Below, piece after piece: positions 56,621-64,000 of a stretch of 64,000 bases of DNA; within the stretch, counting starts at the first letter, position 1; each line of letters starts with the position of its first letter. The DNA is from Lachnoclostridium sp. An14 (lineage in GTDB: Bacteria > Bacillota > Clostridia > Lachnospirales > Lachnospiraceae). The notes under the pieces were generated by a model. It saw nothing but the letters and a program-made list of their open reading frames with translations. It searched no databases and was not told the origin of the DNA. The position numbers and the translations under genes were made by a program. The DNA is taken from assembly GCF_002160755.1 (NCBI RefSeq), contig NZ_NFLE01000003.1, forward strand, positions 1 through 64,000, read 5' to 3'.

Positions 56621-56968
56621 ATGACGGTAGAAGATGTTCGTGCGACGCTGGGGGCCAGAGTGCTGGTAGGAGAGGAACACCTGGACCGGGAGGTGAGATC
56701 GGCCTGCGGTTCCGATATGATGAGTGATGTGCTGGCGTTTTCCAAGGATCACAGTGTGCTGCTGACGGGCCTGGTAAATCCTCAGGTGGTGAGGACGGCC
56801 GAGATGCTGGACATCGTCTGCATCATCTTTATCAGAGGAAAGAAGGCAGACGAAAAGCTTCTGGAAATGGCGAGGGAGCGGGGACTGGTGGTGCTGGAGA
56901 CGGGGCACCGGATGTTTACGGCCTGCGGGATGCTCTATGCGGCCGGTTTGCGGGGAGGTGCGGTCTGA
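56621..56968 (+). CDS. DRTGG-domain protein
   Basis: 115 residues from ATG 56621 (GGATGG upstream; other in-frame ATGs at 56597 and 56609 are possible). The sequence has the DRTGG pattern: MTVEDVRATLGARVLVGEEHLDREVRSACGSDMMSDVLAFSKD, then a small Rossmann-like segment. DRTGG domains occur in phosphotransacetylases and beside CBS or hydrogenase genes and may bind nucleotides. The gene overlaps the next by 1 bp (TGATG). Confidence 0.8.
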   Translation: MTVEDVRATLGARVLVGEEHLDREVRSACGSDMMSDVLAFSKDHSVLLTGLVNPQVVRTAEMLDIVCIIFIRGKKADEKLLEMARERGLVVLETGHRMFTACGMLYAAGLRGGAV

Positions 56969-57390
56969 TGGAGGATGCGATTGTTTTGACCTATGAGGTT
57001 TCCCCCGACGATTTTACCAGGGCGGGAGAGGCCAGCAGCGACGTAAAGAGCAAGTTAAAGCAGATGGGCGTTTCTCCGGAGGCGGTGCGCAAGGTGGCCA
57101 TCGCCATGTACGAGGGGGAGATCAATATGGTGATTCACGCCAAGGGCGGGGAGATCACCGTGTCCATCACCCCGGAACAGATCACCATGGTGCTGGCGGA
57201 CGTGGGGCCTGGCATCCCGGATGTGGAGCTGGCCATGAAGGCCGGGTATTCCACAGCTCCCGACGAGATCCGCTCCCTGGGATTCGGGGCCGGCATGGGA
57301 CTTCCCAATATGAAAAAGTACACGGACGAGATGAACATTGACACCACGGTGGGCGTGGGGACGACAATAACGATGGTGGTGAAACTGTAA
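56968..57390 (+). CDS. SpoIIAB/RsbT-like GHKL serine-kinase domain protein
   Basis: 140 residues with all boxes of anti-sigma-factor-type GHKL kinases: N-box AIAMYEGEINMVIHA, G1 box DVGPGIPDVELAM and G2 box LGFGAGMGLPNM. No other domain. In the partner-switching scheme such a kinase phosphorylates a small STAS protein that a PP2C phosphatase dephosphorylates. It overlaps both neighbours by 1 bp, so it is strictly co-translated with the DRTGG and hydrogenase-like proteins. Confidence 0.85.
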   Translation: MEDAIVLTYEVSPDDFTRAGEASSDVKSKLKQMGVSPEAVRKVAIAMYEGEINMVIHAKGGEITVSITPEQITMVLADVGPGIPDVELAMKAGYSTAPDEIRSLGFGAGMGLPNMKKYTDEMNIDTTVGVGTTITMVVKL

Positions 57391-58778
57391 TGGATAAATT
57401 TTATCATTCTGTGCATCTGGACGAGGATCTGTGCCGCGGCTGCATCAACTGCATCAAGCGCTGCCCGACCCAGGCCATCCGGGTGAGAAACGGCAAGGCG
57501 CGGATCAACAGCAAATTCTGCATCGACTGCGGAGAGTGCATCCGGGTCTGCCCCCATCACGCCAAGCAGGCCTCCTATGACGGCCTGGACGTGATCAAGG
57601 AGTACAAGTACACGGTGGCTCTCCCGGCCCCGTCCCTCTACAGCCAGTTCAACAATCTGGACGATGTGAACATCGTGTTAAACGCCCTGCTGCTCATGGG
57701 CTTTGACGATGTGATGGAGGTGAGCGCGGCGGCGGAGCTGGTGAGCGAGGCCACCAGGGAGTACCTGGCGGAGCACCAGGAGAACCTTCCTATTATCAGT
57801 ACAGCCTGCCCGTCGGTGGTGCGGCTGATCCGGGTACGGTTTCCCAACCTGATTTCCCATCTGCTGCCCTTAAACCCGCCGGTGGAGGTGGCGGCCTGCC
57901 TGGCGGCCAAGCGGGCTATGGAGAAAACGGGGCTGCCCAGGGAGGACATCGGCATCTGTTTCATTTCCCCCTGTCCCTCCAAGGTGACCTACGCCAAGGC
58001 CCCTCTGGGCACGGAAAAGAGTCAGATCGACCGGGTTCTGGCCATCAAGGACGTGTATCCCCGGCTCCTCTCCTGCATGAAGGCGGTGGGGCCGGACCCG
58101 AAGGAGATCGGCACCTCCGGAAAGATCGGCGTCAGCTGGGGACGCAGCGGCGGCGAGGCGGGAGGCCTGTTTACGGAGAGCTATCTGGCGGCGGACGGCA
58201 TTGAGAATGTGATCCGGGTGCTGGAGGATCTGGAGGATCAGAAATTTACCAGTTTGCAGTTTGTGGAGCTGGACGCCTGCAGCGGCGGCTGCGTGGGCGG
58301 CGTGCTGACGGTGGAGAATCCCTACGTGGCGGAGGTCAAGCTGAAACGGCTGCGCAAATATATGCCGGTGGCCAGGAGCCACATGGATGACGGGGAACAC
58401 GCGGAGGAGTGCATGGCCTGGACGAATCAGGTGGTTTACGAGCCGGTGTTTTCCCTGGGACAGAACATGATGGAGAGCTTTGCCAGGCTCAACCAGGTGG
58501 AGCGGCTTTTAAAGAAACTGCCGGGGCTGGACTGCGGCTCCTGCGGCGCCCCCACCTGCAAGGCTCTGGCGGAGGACATCGTGCGGGGAGAGGCCAGGGA
58601 GGAGGACTGTGTCTATTATTTAAGAGAGAGCCTCCACAAGCTCTCCTGCGAGGTGTCCCACCTGGCGGACGGCATGGCTGCGGGAGAGAAGGACGGCGGG
58701 GAGACCCTGCGCCTTTTAAAGGAGTATATACAGAAAATTTCAGACGATATGGCAAAGCTGGATGAGGAAAAGAGGTAG
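57390..58778 (+). CDS. Divergent [FeFe]-hydrogenase-like iron-sulfur protein
   Basis: 462 residues. Two [4Fe-4S] motifs (CRGCINCIKRCP, about 15-26; CIDCGECIRVCP, about 44-55) precede an H-cluster-like domain. The first motif is STACPSVV in place of TSCCP, so one of its Cys is missing; the second, FISPCPSKVTYAK, and the third, LDACSGGCVGG, are kept. A C-terminal Cys module (CGSCGAPTC, about 386) and a helical tail follow. It may hold a modified cluster and act as redox sensor. Gene order (DRTGG, kinase, this gene, DRTGG, PHP) supports a signalling role. Confidence 0.85.
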   Translation: MDKFYHSVHLDEDLCRGCINCIKRCPTQAIRVRNGKARINSKFCIDCGECIRVCPHHAKQASYDGLDVIKEYKYTVALPAPSLYSQFNNLDDVNIVLNALLLMGFDDVMEVSAAAELVSEATREYLAEHQENLPIISTACPSVVRLIRVRFPNLISHLLPLNPPVEVAACLAAKRAMEKTGLPREDIGICFISPCPSKVTYAKAPLGTEKSQIDRVLAIKDVYPRLLSCMKAVGPDPKEIGTSGKIGVSWGRSGGEAGGLFTESYLAADGIENVIRVLEDLEDQKFTSLQFVELDACSGGCVGGVLTVENPYVAEVKLKRLRKYMPVARSHMDDGEHAEECMAWTNQVVYEPVFSLGQNMMESFARLNQVERLLKKLPGLDCGSCGAPTCKALAEDIVRGEAREEDCVYYLRESLHKLSCEVSHLADGMAAGEKDGGETLRLLKEYIQKISDDMAKLDEEKR

Positions 58779-58782
58779 TTCC

Positions 58783-59112
58783 ATGACAGTGAAGGATTTG
58801 ATGGATACAGGGAAATTTCAGGTGGTCAGCCCGGGGGACGATACGGAGCGAGTGATTGAAAAGGTGTTCTGCTGCGACCTGTTGAGCGTGGCCATGGGGC
58901 GGGCGCCCTCCGGCTGCGCCTGGGTGACGGTGATGGGAAATATGAATACCCTGGCGGTGGCGTCCCTGACGGATGCGGCCTGCGTCATTCTGGCGGAAGG
59001 GGCGGCCTTAGACGAGGTGGCGGAAAAGAAGGCGGCCCAGCAGGGCATCACGGTGCTGGCCACGGAGGAGCCTATTTTTGAGACGGCCATGGGGATTTAC
59101 CAGAGCCTGTGA
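58783..59112 (+). CDS. DRTGG-domain protein (second)
   Basis: 109 residues from ATG 58783 (AAGAGG upstream), 4 bp after the hydrogenase-like gene. The domain is diverged from that of the first DRTGG protein: MTVKDLMDTGKFQVVSPGDDTERVIEKVFCCDLLSVAMG. Two copies flanking the kinase/hydrogenase-like pair suggest dimeric or heteromeric nucleotide sensing; function unproved. Confidence 0.8.
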   Translation: MTVKDLMDTGKFQVVSPGDDTERVIEKVFCCDLLSVAMGRAPSGCAWVTVMGNMNTLAVASLTDAACVILAEGAALDEVAEKKAAQQGITVLATEEPIFETAMGIYQSL

Positions 59113-59159
59113 AACCGGCGTCCGCGAAATGGGAGAAGAACCTGGAAGGGAGGGAGAGC

Positions 59160-59867
59160 ATGGAGCTGTTTTATGACCTGCACATTCATTCCTGTTTATC
59201 GCCCTGCGGAGACGACGACATGACGCCGGCCAATATCGTGGGGATGGCGGCGGTGAAGGGGCTGGACGTGATCGCGGTCACGGATCACAATTCCTGCAAA
59301 AACTGTGAGGCCGCCATGGCCGCGGGGAAGGAATACGGGGTTTTGGTGGTGCCGGGGATGGAGATCTGCACGGCGGAGGAGGTGCACGCCGTCTGCCTCT
59401 TTCCCGACTTAGAGAGGGCCATGGACTTTGACGGCCTGGTGCACAGCCTTCTGCCTCCGGTGGAAAACAGGCCGGAGATCTTCGGGCGGCAGCAGATCTA
59501 TGACTGTGGCGATCAGGTGCGGGGCGAGGAGCCGTATTTGCTCATCAACGCCTGCGCCATTTCCTTTGACAGCCTGTGGGAGCTGGTGCGGCAGCGGGAC
59601 GGGGTGATGTTTCCCGCCCACATCGACAAGACGGCAAACAGCCTGATCGCCAACCTGGGCTTTATCCCGCCGGACAGCCAGTTTACCGCGGCGGAGGTGA
59701 AGGATCTGAAGCATCTCCACCGGCTGAGGCGGGAAAATCCGTACCTGGAGGGCTGCCGGATCGTGAGCAATTCTGACGCCCATTACCTAGAGCACATCCA
59801 CGAGCCGGAGCTGACGATTTCCGTGGGAGAGAGGAACGCGGCGGCGGTGGTGCGGGCCCTGCTTTGA
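59160..59867 (+). CDS. PHP-domain phosphoesterase
   Basis: 235 residues from ATG 59160, which has GGGAGGG close upstream; a longer frame from a GTG at 59109 is less likely. PHP metal motifs: YDLHIHSCLSPCGDDDMTP (first two His), AVTDHNSCKN, a Glu/His pair in EICTAEEVHAVC, and C-terminal NSDAHYLEHI. Members hydrolyse phosphoesters (histidinol phosphate, 3',5'-nucleotide bisphosphates). As last gene of the sensory operon it might remove a nucleotide signal. Substrate unknown. Confidence 0.87.
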   Translation: MELFYDLHIHSCLSPCGDDDMTPANIVGMAAVKGLDVIAVTDHNSCKNCEAAMAAGKEYGVLVVPGMEICTAEEVHAVCLFPDLERAMDFDGLVHSLLPPVENRPEIFGRQQIYDCGDQVRGEEPYLLINACAISFDSLWELVRQRDGVMFPAHIDKTANSLIANLGFIPPDSQFTAAEVKDLKHLHRLRRENPYLEGCRIVSNSDAHYLEHIHEPELTISVGERNAAAVVRALL

Positions 59868-59924
59868 GTGGCGTGGGGGAAACCTGCATAAGTTTTTCTT
59901 AGCCAAGGTAGAACATTAATTAAT

Positions 59925-59954
59925 TTGACTAAGTGCATATCCTGGCGTTACAAT
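59925..59954 (+). promoter_or_regulatory. Promoter of the glucarate dehydratase gene
   Basis: TTGACT (59925-59930), an 18-bp spacer and TACAAT (59949-59954). A perfect palindrome ATTAATTAAT (59915-59924) abuts the -35 box and is a possible regulator site. Confidence 0.6.
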
Positions 59955-60019
59955 GAAATCAGCAAAGGCGGAGACACTCCGCCGGGTCGGAAAATTCATA
60001 GGAGAGGAAGGTAATACGT

Positions 60020-61351
60020 ATGGCATCACCAATCATTACCAAGATGGAGGTTTATCCCGTAGCGGGCAAGGACTGCATGGAGTTGAATCTGAGCGGAGCG
60101 CATTCTCCCTACTTTACCAGAAACATTGTAGTTCTCTACGCGGACAACGGTGAGATGGGCGTAGGCGAGGTTCCGGGGGGAAAGAAGATCACCGCGGCTT
60201 TAGAGGAGTGCATCCCGATCGTGGAGGGGACGAAGGTAGCGGAGTACAAGAGCACCCTGTTAAAGGTAAAGGCCCATCTGGATTCCAAGGGCGAGGAGGA
60301 CGTGAGAGGAAATCAGACCTTTGATCTGAGAACGGGAGTGCACGTGATCACCGCCATCGAGGCCCCCTGCTTAGACCTGCTTGGAAAGCACCTGGGCGTT
60401 CCGGTGTGCGAGCTTTTAGGAGACGGACAGCAGAGAGACAAGGTGCGGATGTTAGGCTATTTATTCTTCGTGGGCGACCGGAACAAGACGGATCTGCCCT
60501 ACGATTCCGAGCCGGATTCTGACTGCGAGTGGTACCGCATCCGTCACGAGGAGGCCCTCACCGCGGACAAGATCGTGGCGTTTGCCAAGGCGACTCATGA
60601 GAAATACGGATTCCAGGACTTTAAGTTAAAGGGCGGCGTTCTCTCCGGCGACAAGGAGATGGAGGTCATCCGCGAGTTAAAGAAAGCCTTCCCGGAGGCC
60701 AGAATCGACCTGGATCCCAACGGCGGCTGGACCTTAGAGCAGGCCTGTGAGTACGTGAAGGGAATGCAGGGCATTCTGACCTACTGTGAGGATCCCTGCG
60801 GCGCGGAGGGCGTTTACTCCGGCAGAGAGATCATGAGTGAGTTCAGACGCCGCACCGGTTTCCCCACGGCTACGAACATGATCGCCACCGACTGGAGAGA
60901 GGTGCGTCACTCCCTGGATTCCCAGGCTGTGGACATCATTCTGGCAGACCCCCACTTCTGGACCATGAGCGGTTCCGTGCGGGTGGCCCAGATGTGCCAC
61001 GACTTCGGTTACACCTGGGGTTCCCACTCCAACAACCACTTTGACATCTCCTTAGCCATGTTTACCCAGGTAGGCGCCGCCGTTCCCGGCGAGTACAACG
61101 CCCTGGATACTCACTGGATCTGGCAGGAGGGCCTGGAGAGGCTGACCAAGGAGCCGCTGCAGATCGTGGACGGCTGCGTGGAGGTTCCGAAGAAACCGGG
61201 CCTTGGCATCGAGGTGGATTTAGAGCAGGTGAAGAAAGCCCATCAGCTCTACCTGGACAACTGCCTGGGCGGCAGAGACGATTCCATTGGAATGCAGTAC
61301 CTGATCCCCGGCTGGAAGTTCGATCCCAAGAGACCGTGCCTGGTGAGATAA
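60020..61351 (+). CDS. gudD: Glucarate dehydratase (enolase superfamily)
   Basis: 443 residues, the usual GudD length. Mandelate-racemase subgroup motifs: FKLKGGV (general base Lys pair, about 207), the metal ligands in [19 protein letters not shown] and TNMIATDW, and the catalytic His/Asp region [18 protein letters not shown]. Converts D-glucarate (and L-idarate) to 5-keto-4-deoxyglucarate. GAGGAAGG lies upstream. With galactarate dehydratase about 450 bp downstream, it funnels two hexarates into one intermediate. An aldolase and reductase are not in the window. Confidence 0.92.
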   Translation: MASPIITKMEVYPVAGKDCMELNLSGAHSPYFTRNIVVLYADNGEMGVGEVPGGKKITAALEECIPIVEGTKVAEYKSTLLKVKAHLDSKGEEDVRGNQTFDLRTGVHVITAIEAPCLDLLGKHLGVPVCELLGDGQQRDKVRMLGYLFFVGDRNKTDLPYDSEPDSDCEWYRIRHEEALTADKIVAFAKATHEKYGFQDFKLKGGVLSGDKEMEVIRELKKAFPEARIDLDPNGGWTLEQACEYVKGMQGILTYCEDPCGAEGVYSGREIMSEFRRRTGFPTATNMIATDWREVRHSLDSQAVDIILADPHFWTMSGSVRVAQMCHDFGYTWGSHSNNHFDISLAMFTQVGAAVPGEYNALDTHWIWQEGLERLTKEPLQIVDGCVEVPKKPGLGIEVDLEQVKKAHQLYLDNCLGGRDDSIGMQYLIPGWKFDPKRPCLVR

Positions 61352-61409
61352 GCGGGAAAATGTTCGCGGGGTTGGATGATTATAAGATGATATAGGAAAA
61401 AACGGAGAG

Positions 61410-61443
61410 CCGGAGCGCCTGGAAATGGGGGCTCCGGTTTTTT
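61410..61443 (+). terminator. Intrinsic terminator of gudD
   Basis: CCGGAGC (61410-61416) pairs with GCTCCGG (61431-61437) and TTTTTTG follows. It is directly followed by an R1 repeat. The 449-bp gap to garD holds these and the garD promoter. Confidence 0.85.
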
Positions 61444-61568
61444 GTGTAGGAAACTGCGTTCCCTATGACACAAAAGCCTCCGGCGGGAGGCGCACTTCGC
61501 GCAGAGGAATATGGCTGTTTACGCAGCCGCGCTCCGGCGCGAGTGTGCGCCAAGCGCACACCTTTTTT
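61444..61568 (+). repeat. R1 intergenic structured repeat, copy 4
   Basis: Almost identical to copy 2: TATGACACAAAAGCCTCC, GGGAGGCGCACTTCGCGCAG, AGGAATATGGCTG and GCAGCCGCGCTCCGGCGCGA, ending in GTGTGCGC-caa-GCGCACAC (61543-61561) and TTTTTT. The GTGTCA arm of the first stem is partly lost (GTGTA). Confidence 0.8.
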
Positions 61569-61673
61569 GGTCTGGAAAATCAGCCGGATCTGGTATGAAA
61601 CCATTTTCCGCCAGCCTCCCGGCCCTCAATGAGATGAATTAAAAATATTAAGGAAACACAAATTTTAAATAAT

Positions 61674-61702
61674 TTTACTTATAAAACCATCCGCGCTATA
61701 AT
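61674..61702 (+). promoter_or_regulatory. Promoter of garD
   Basis: TTTACT (61674-61679), a 17-bp spacer and TATAAT (61697-61702). A leader of about 95 nt precedes the start codon. Confidence 0.75.
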
Positions 61703-61800
61703 AAAACTAACCTGCCGGGCGGCCGCCGTTTGGGGCGTCCAGCAAAGGGGCAGAAGTAGGTTAAGAGGATTCCAATTTCAGAATTCGGAAAGGAAGAAGT

Positions 61801-63318
61801 ATGAGCGCTCCACTGTATATCAAAATCAAGGATGAAGACAATGTGGCAATCGCGGTGAACGAGATTAAGGCCGGAACGGAAGTGATGGACGGCATCACCG
61901 CGGCGCAGGACATTCCCCAGGCGCACAAGATCGCGCTGCGCGACATTCCCAAAGGCGGAGAGATCGTCCGCTACGGGGTGGTGCTGGGCTATGCCCTGGA
62001 CGAGATCAAAAAAGGCAGCTGGATCAACGAGCATATGCTGGAGCTCCCCACGCCTCCTGACGTGGACAGCATGGAGTACGGCACCAACATTGTGACGGAT
62101 CTGCCGGAGCCGCCGGTGAAGACCTGGGAGGGCTACCGCAACCCCTGGGGAGGCCCTGCGGGCACCAGAAATATCTTAGGCATCAGCACCACGGTGCAGT
62201 GCGTCACCGGCGTGCTGAACGTGGCCGTTGAGAAAATGAGACGGGAGCTCCTTCCCAAATATCCCAACGTGGACGACATTGTCCCCGTAAACCATCCCTA
62301 CGGCTGCGGCGTGGCCATCAACGCCCCGGAGGCCAAGGTGCCCATCCGCATCCTGCGCAATCTGGCCAAGCACCCCAACTTCGGCGGCCAGCTCATGGTG
62401 GTGGCCTTGGGCTGCGAGAAAATGACCGTGGATATGCTGATCGACGAGGCGGACATCAGCCCGGAGAACGTGATTGTCCTCCAGGAGGAAAAAGGCTTTG
62501 ACGCCATGATTAACGCCCTCATGGAGATGGCGGAAAAGAAACTGAAGATCTTAAACGAGAGAAAGCGGGAGACTCTGCCCCTGTCCGAGCTGCTGGTGGG
62601 AATGCAGTGCGGCGGCAGCGATGCCTTCTCCGGCGTGACCGCCAACCCGTCTGCGGGCTACGCGGCGGATATGCTGGTACAGGGCGGCGCCACAGTGATG
62701 TTCTCCGAGGTGACAGAGGTGCGGGACGGCGTTTACCTTTTAGCCCACCGCTGTGTCAGCGAGGAAGTGGAGAAGAAACTGGCGGCGGAGATGAAGTGGT
62801 ACGACAACTACCTGTTAAACGGGGAAGTGGACCGCAGCGCCAACCCCACTCCCGGAAACAAGAAGGGCGGCCTGGCCAATATCGTGGAGAAGGCCATGGG
62901 CTCCATCGCCAAGTCCGGCACCTCCCCCATTGTGGAAGTGCTCTCCCCCGGTGAGAAACCGTCCAAACACGGCTTAATCTACGCCGCCACCCCGGCCAGT
63001 GACATCGTGTGCGGCCCCTGTCAGCTGGCGTCCGGCATTGGCCTTCAGGTATTTATGACCGGCCGCGGCACTCCTTACGGCCTGGCCATCGCCCCGGTGA
63101 TCAAGGTCTGCTCCAGAAACGACATGAAGGAGCAGTGGCCCGACCTCATCGACGTGAACGCCGGCCCCATTGCCACCGGCGAGGCCACCATCCCGGAGAT
63201 CGGCACAGAGCTGTTCAACGAGATCATCGACGTGGCCAGCGGCAGAAAGCAGAGCTTTGCGGAGAAGTATAAGCTCCACAACGACCTGTGCATCTTCAAC
63301 CCGGCGCCGATCACCTGA
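61801..63318 (+). CDS. garD: Galactarate dehydratase
   Basis: 505 residues, UxaA/GarD family. An N-terminal SAF domain (about 1-85) is followed by the UxaA-type core with conserved Cys/His: [35 protein letters not shown], and the C-terminal region [21 protein letters not shown] and [13 protein letters not shown]. Dehydrates galactarate (mucate) to 5-keto-4-deoxyglucarate, the same product as GudD. AAGGAAGAAG precedes the ATG. It has its own promoter, followed by an R2 element and a terminator. Confidence 0.92.
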   Translation: MSAPLYIKIKDEDNVAIAVNEIKAGTEVMDGITAAQDIPQAHKIALRDIPKGGEIVRYGVVLGYALDEIKKGSWINEHMLELPTPPDVDSMEYGTNIVTDLPEPPVKTWEGYRNPWGGPAGTRNILGISTTVQCVTGVLNVAVEKMRRELLPKYPNVDDIVPVNHPYGCGVAINAPEAKVPIRILRNLAKHPNFGGQLMVVALGCEKMTVDMLIDEADISPENVIVLQEEKGFDAMINALMEMAEKKLKILNERKRETLPLSELLVGMQCGGSDAFSGVTANPSAGYAADMLVQGGATVMFSEVTEVRDGVYLLAHRCVSEEVEKKLAAEMKWYDNYLLNGEVDRSANPTPGNKKGGLANIVEKAMGSIAKSGTSPIVEVLSPGEKPSKHGLIYAATPASDIVCGPCQLASGIGLQVFMTGRGTPYGLAIAPVIKVCSRNDMKEQWPDLIDVNAGPIATGEATIPEIGTELFNEIIDVASGRKQSFAEKYKLHNDLCIFNPAPIT

Positions 63319-63359
63319 TAAAAGCAGGCGCCTCCGGCACCCGCGGAAAACAGAATAAA

Positions 63360-63557
63360 CGGACATGACCGCTAACGCGGTCATCACAAATTATGAAAGC
63401 CATGAGAATTGTTCCGCACTCCCGCAATTCTCACCCGTATTCGCATTCCGAGCTATCGCCCTCCGTGCTCATACGGGTTAGCGTCTCTAATGTCCAGGTA
63501 GTCTTACGTGCAAGCACGCAGTCTGCCTGGACATTGAGACAAGGCTTTCAGAGTAAA
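63360..63557 (+). ncRNA. R2 structured repeat, copy C (candidate structured RNA)
   Basis: Shares the ends and P1 with copies A/B (P1 63365-63384 identical; closing TGAAAGCC 63394-63401 with GGCTTTCA 63543-63550), but the internal stems are rewritten while pairing is kept. P2 is TGAGAATTG/CAATTCTCA (63403-63411, 63425-63433), P3 CCCGTAT/ATACGGG (63434-63440, 63471-63477), and P4 is a 15-bp stem, GTCTC-TAATGTCCAGG (63483-63498) with CCTGGACATTGAGAC (63526-63540), capped by a CGTG-CAAG-CACG hairpin close to that of the other copies. Extensive compensatory change at constant layout is strong evidence of a selected structure. Confidence 0.7.
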
Positions 63558-63562
63558 AAATC

Positions 63563-63622
63563 AAAACGGAGCGGAGTCTCCGGCAGAACAGAAATGGTCT
63601 GCCGGGGACTTCGCTCCGTTTT
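63563..63622 (+). terminator. Long hairpin terminator after garD and R2
   Basis: A long stem of about 24 bp (63563-63587 with 63598-63622; a few bulges and G-T pairs), 10-nt loop, flanked by A- and T-rich runs (AAAACGGAGCGG ... CGCTCCGTTTT). Confidence 0.8.
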
Positions 63623-63713
63623 CCCTTATGAGGAATAGGGCACTGATACAGGAAAATTTATCCTGGAAAAGTTTATCTCGGAAACAGCCTGTAACACCGC
63701 TGACACATGAGAG

Positions 63714-63960
63714 TGGCATAATAGAAAGAAACATAAAAGGAAAACGGGAAAAGAGAACGCTCAGCTCTTGCAGAATAGACCTGTTTCCGTTATGCTGAGT
63801 GGTGATGAAAATTCCCGTTTGACGGGAAAACGTGCGTACAACAGCGCAAGCACGCGCCGGCGGCTTTTGAATCGCGGGGAGTGCGGTTTTCCGCGACAGA
63901 ACAAAAGGGGACCGGCCTTACAGGCGGCTGCCCATAGTTTATATAGAGGAGGAATATTCC
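63714..63960 (+). promoter_or_regulatory. Promoter and structured leader of the response-regulator gene
   Basis: An extended -10 element (TGG-CATAAT, 63714-63722) lacks a clear -35. The 240-nt leader holds nested stems: AAACGGGAA/TTCCCGTTT (63742-63750, 63812-63820) enclosing CTCAGC/GCTGAG (63760-63765, 63794-63799), then further GC-rich arms (CGTGCG/CGC-AAGCACG, GCGG/CCGC). AGAGGAGGAA sits at the end as ribosome binding site. No known riboswitch was recognised. This is the 300-bp stretch without a gene. Confidence 0.45.
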
Positions 63961-63962
63961 AT

Positions 63963-64000
63963 ATGCGTGTTTTAATTGCGGAGGATGACCGGGATATGCA
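63963..64000 (+). CDS. Response regulator, 5' end only
   Basis: ATG 63963 preceded by AGGAGG (63947-63952). The 12 complete codons read MRVLIAEDDRDM, the receiver-domain opening with the acidic pair (Glu-Asp-Asp) of two-component regulators. The OmpR subgroup is likely but unproved; the rest is outside the window. Confidence 0.8.
   Translation, partial: MRVLIAEDDRDM

Overview
The window reads as the chromosome of a GC-rich, strictly anaerobic gut Clostridium, most likely a Lachnospiraceae member (Enterocloster/Hungatella-type). This is inferred from the four-part [FeFe]-hydrogenase gene set, Clostridia-type regulators, Gram-positive ribosome binding sites (AGGAGG at 6-10 nt), lipoproteins with Ser/Thr/Ala-rich linkers, and dense short operons with good sigma-A promoters. 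I see no phage, IS element, CRISPR array or replication origin. No gene is obviously broken; two genes run off the window ends.

Layout. 1-4.5 kb: a cut-off gene, then a TetR regulator and two ABC exporter half-transporters. 4.9-6.0 kb: pyridoxal-kinase-like protein and a TIGR04076-type protein. 6.2-7.6 kb: a degenerate GGDEF-EAL protein. 7.8-12.3 kb: MarR regulator and a heterodimeric multidrug ABC exporter. 12.5-15.6 kb: glycine betaine/choline-type (OpuC-like) transporter. 15.7-18.5 kb: SsuABC/NMT1-type importer. 18.5-20.6 kb: a lipoprotein and an EamA exporter. 21-25.8 kb: hydrogenase cluster I (2Fe-2S protein, sensory group C hydrogenase with PAS, SpoIIE/PP2C phosphatase, group B hydrogenase). 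26-28.5 kb: LysR/EamA pair and a PepSY-like protein. 28.7-36.4 kb: a sigma-54 activator with three palindromic upstream sites, a textbook -24/-12 promoter, and a ygeX-ygeY-symporter-D-aminoacylase operon. 36.7-38.7 kb: RpiR regulator divergent from an NAD-dependent epimerase. 38.8-45.4 kb: AraC regulator divergent from alpha-galactosidase, PTS IIBCA and GH32 (raffinose/sucrose use). 45.5-50.5 kb: anSME-type radical SAM protein, a PurF paralogue with a dead glutaminase site, a K+/H+ antiporter and an HxlR regulator. 50.5-51.3 kb: tRNA-Tyr, tRNA-Ser and small ORFs. 51.4-59.9 kb: hydrogenase cluster II, with the electron-bifurcating HydABC operon divergent from a DRTGG/GHKL-kinase/hydrogenase-like/DRTGG/PHP signalling operon around a Rex-like operator. 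60-63.3 kb: glucarate and galactarate dehydratases. 63.96 kb: start of a response regulator.

Two families of short structured repeats lie downstream of genes, always in the orientation of the upstream gene. R1 (about 125 bp; four clear and three doubtful copies) ends in a terminator hairpin. R2 (about 200 bp; three copies) keeps a multi-stem fold while whole stems change sequence in a compensatory way. R2 is the strongest candidate here for an undescribed structured RNA or DNA element.

The hydrogenase clusters together look like a redox/H2 metabolism and sensing system: a catalytic bifurcating enzyme (HydABC), group B and sensory group C enzymes, a divergent hydrogenase-like protein that has lost a cluster cysteine, plus a PP2C phosphatase and two GHKL ATPases that could form a partner-switching circuit. 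That functional link is inference.
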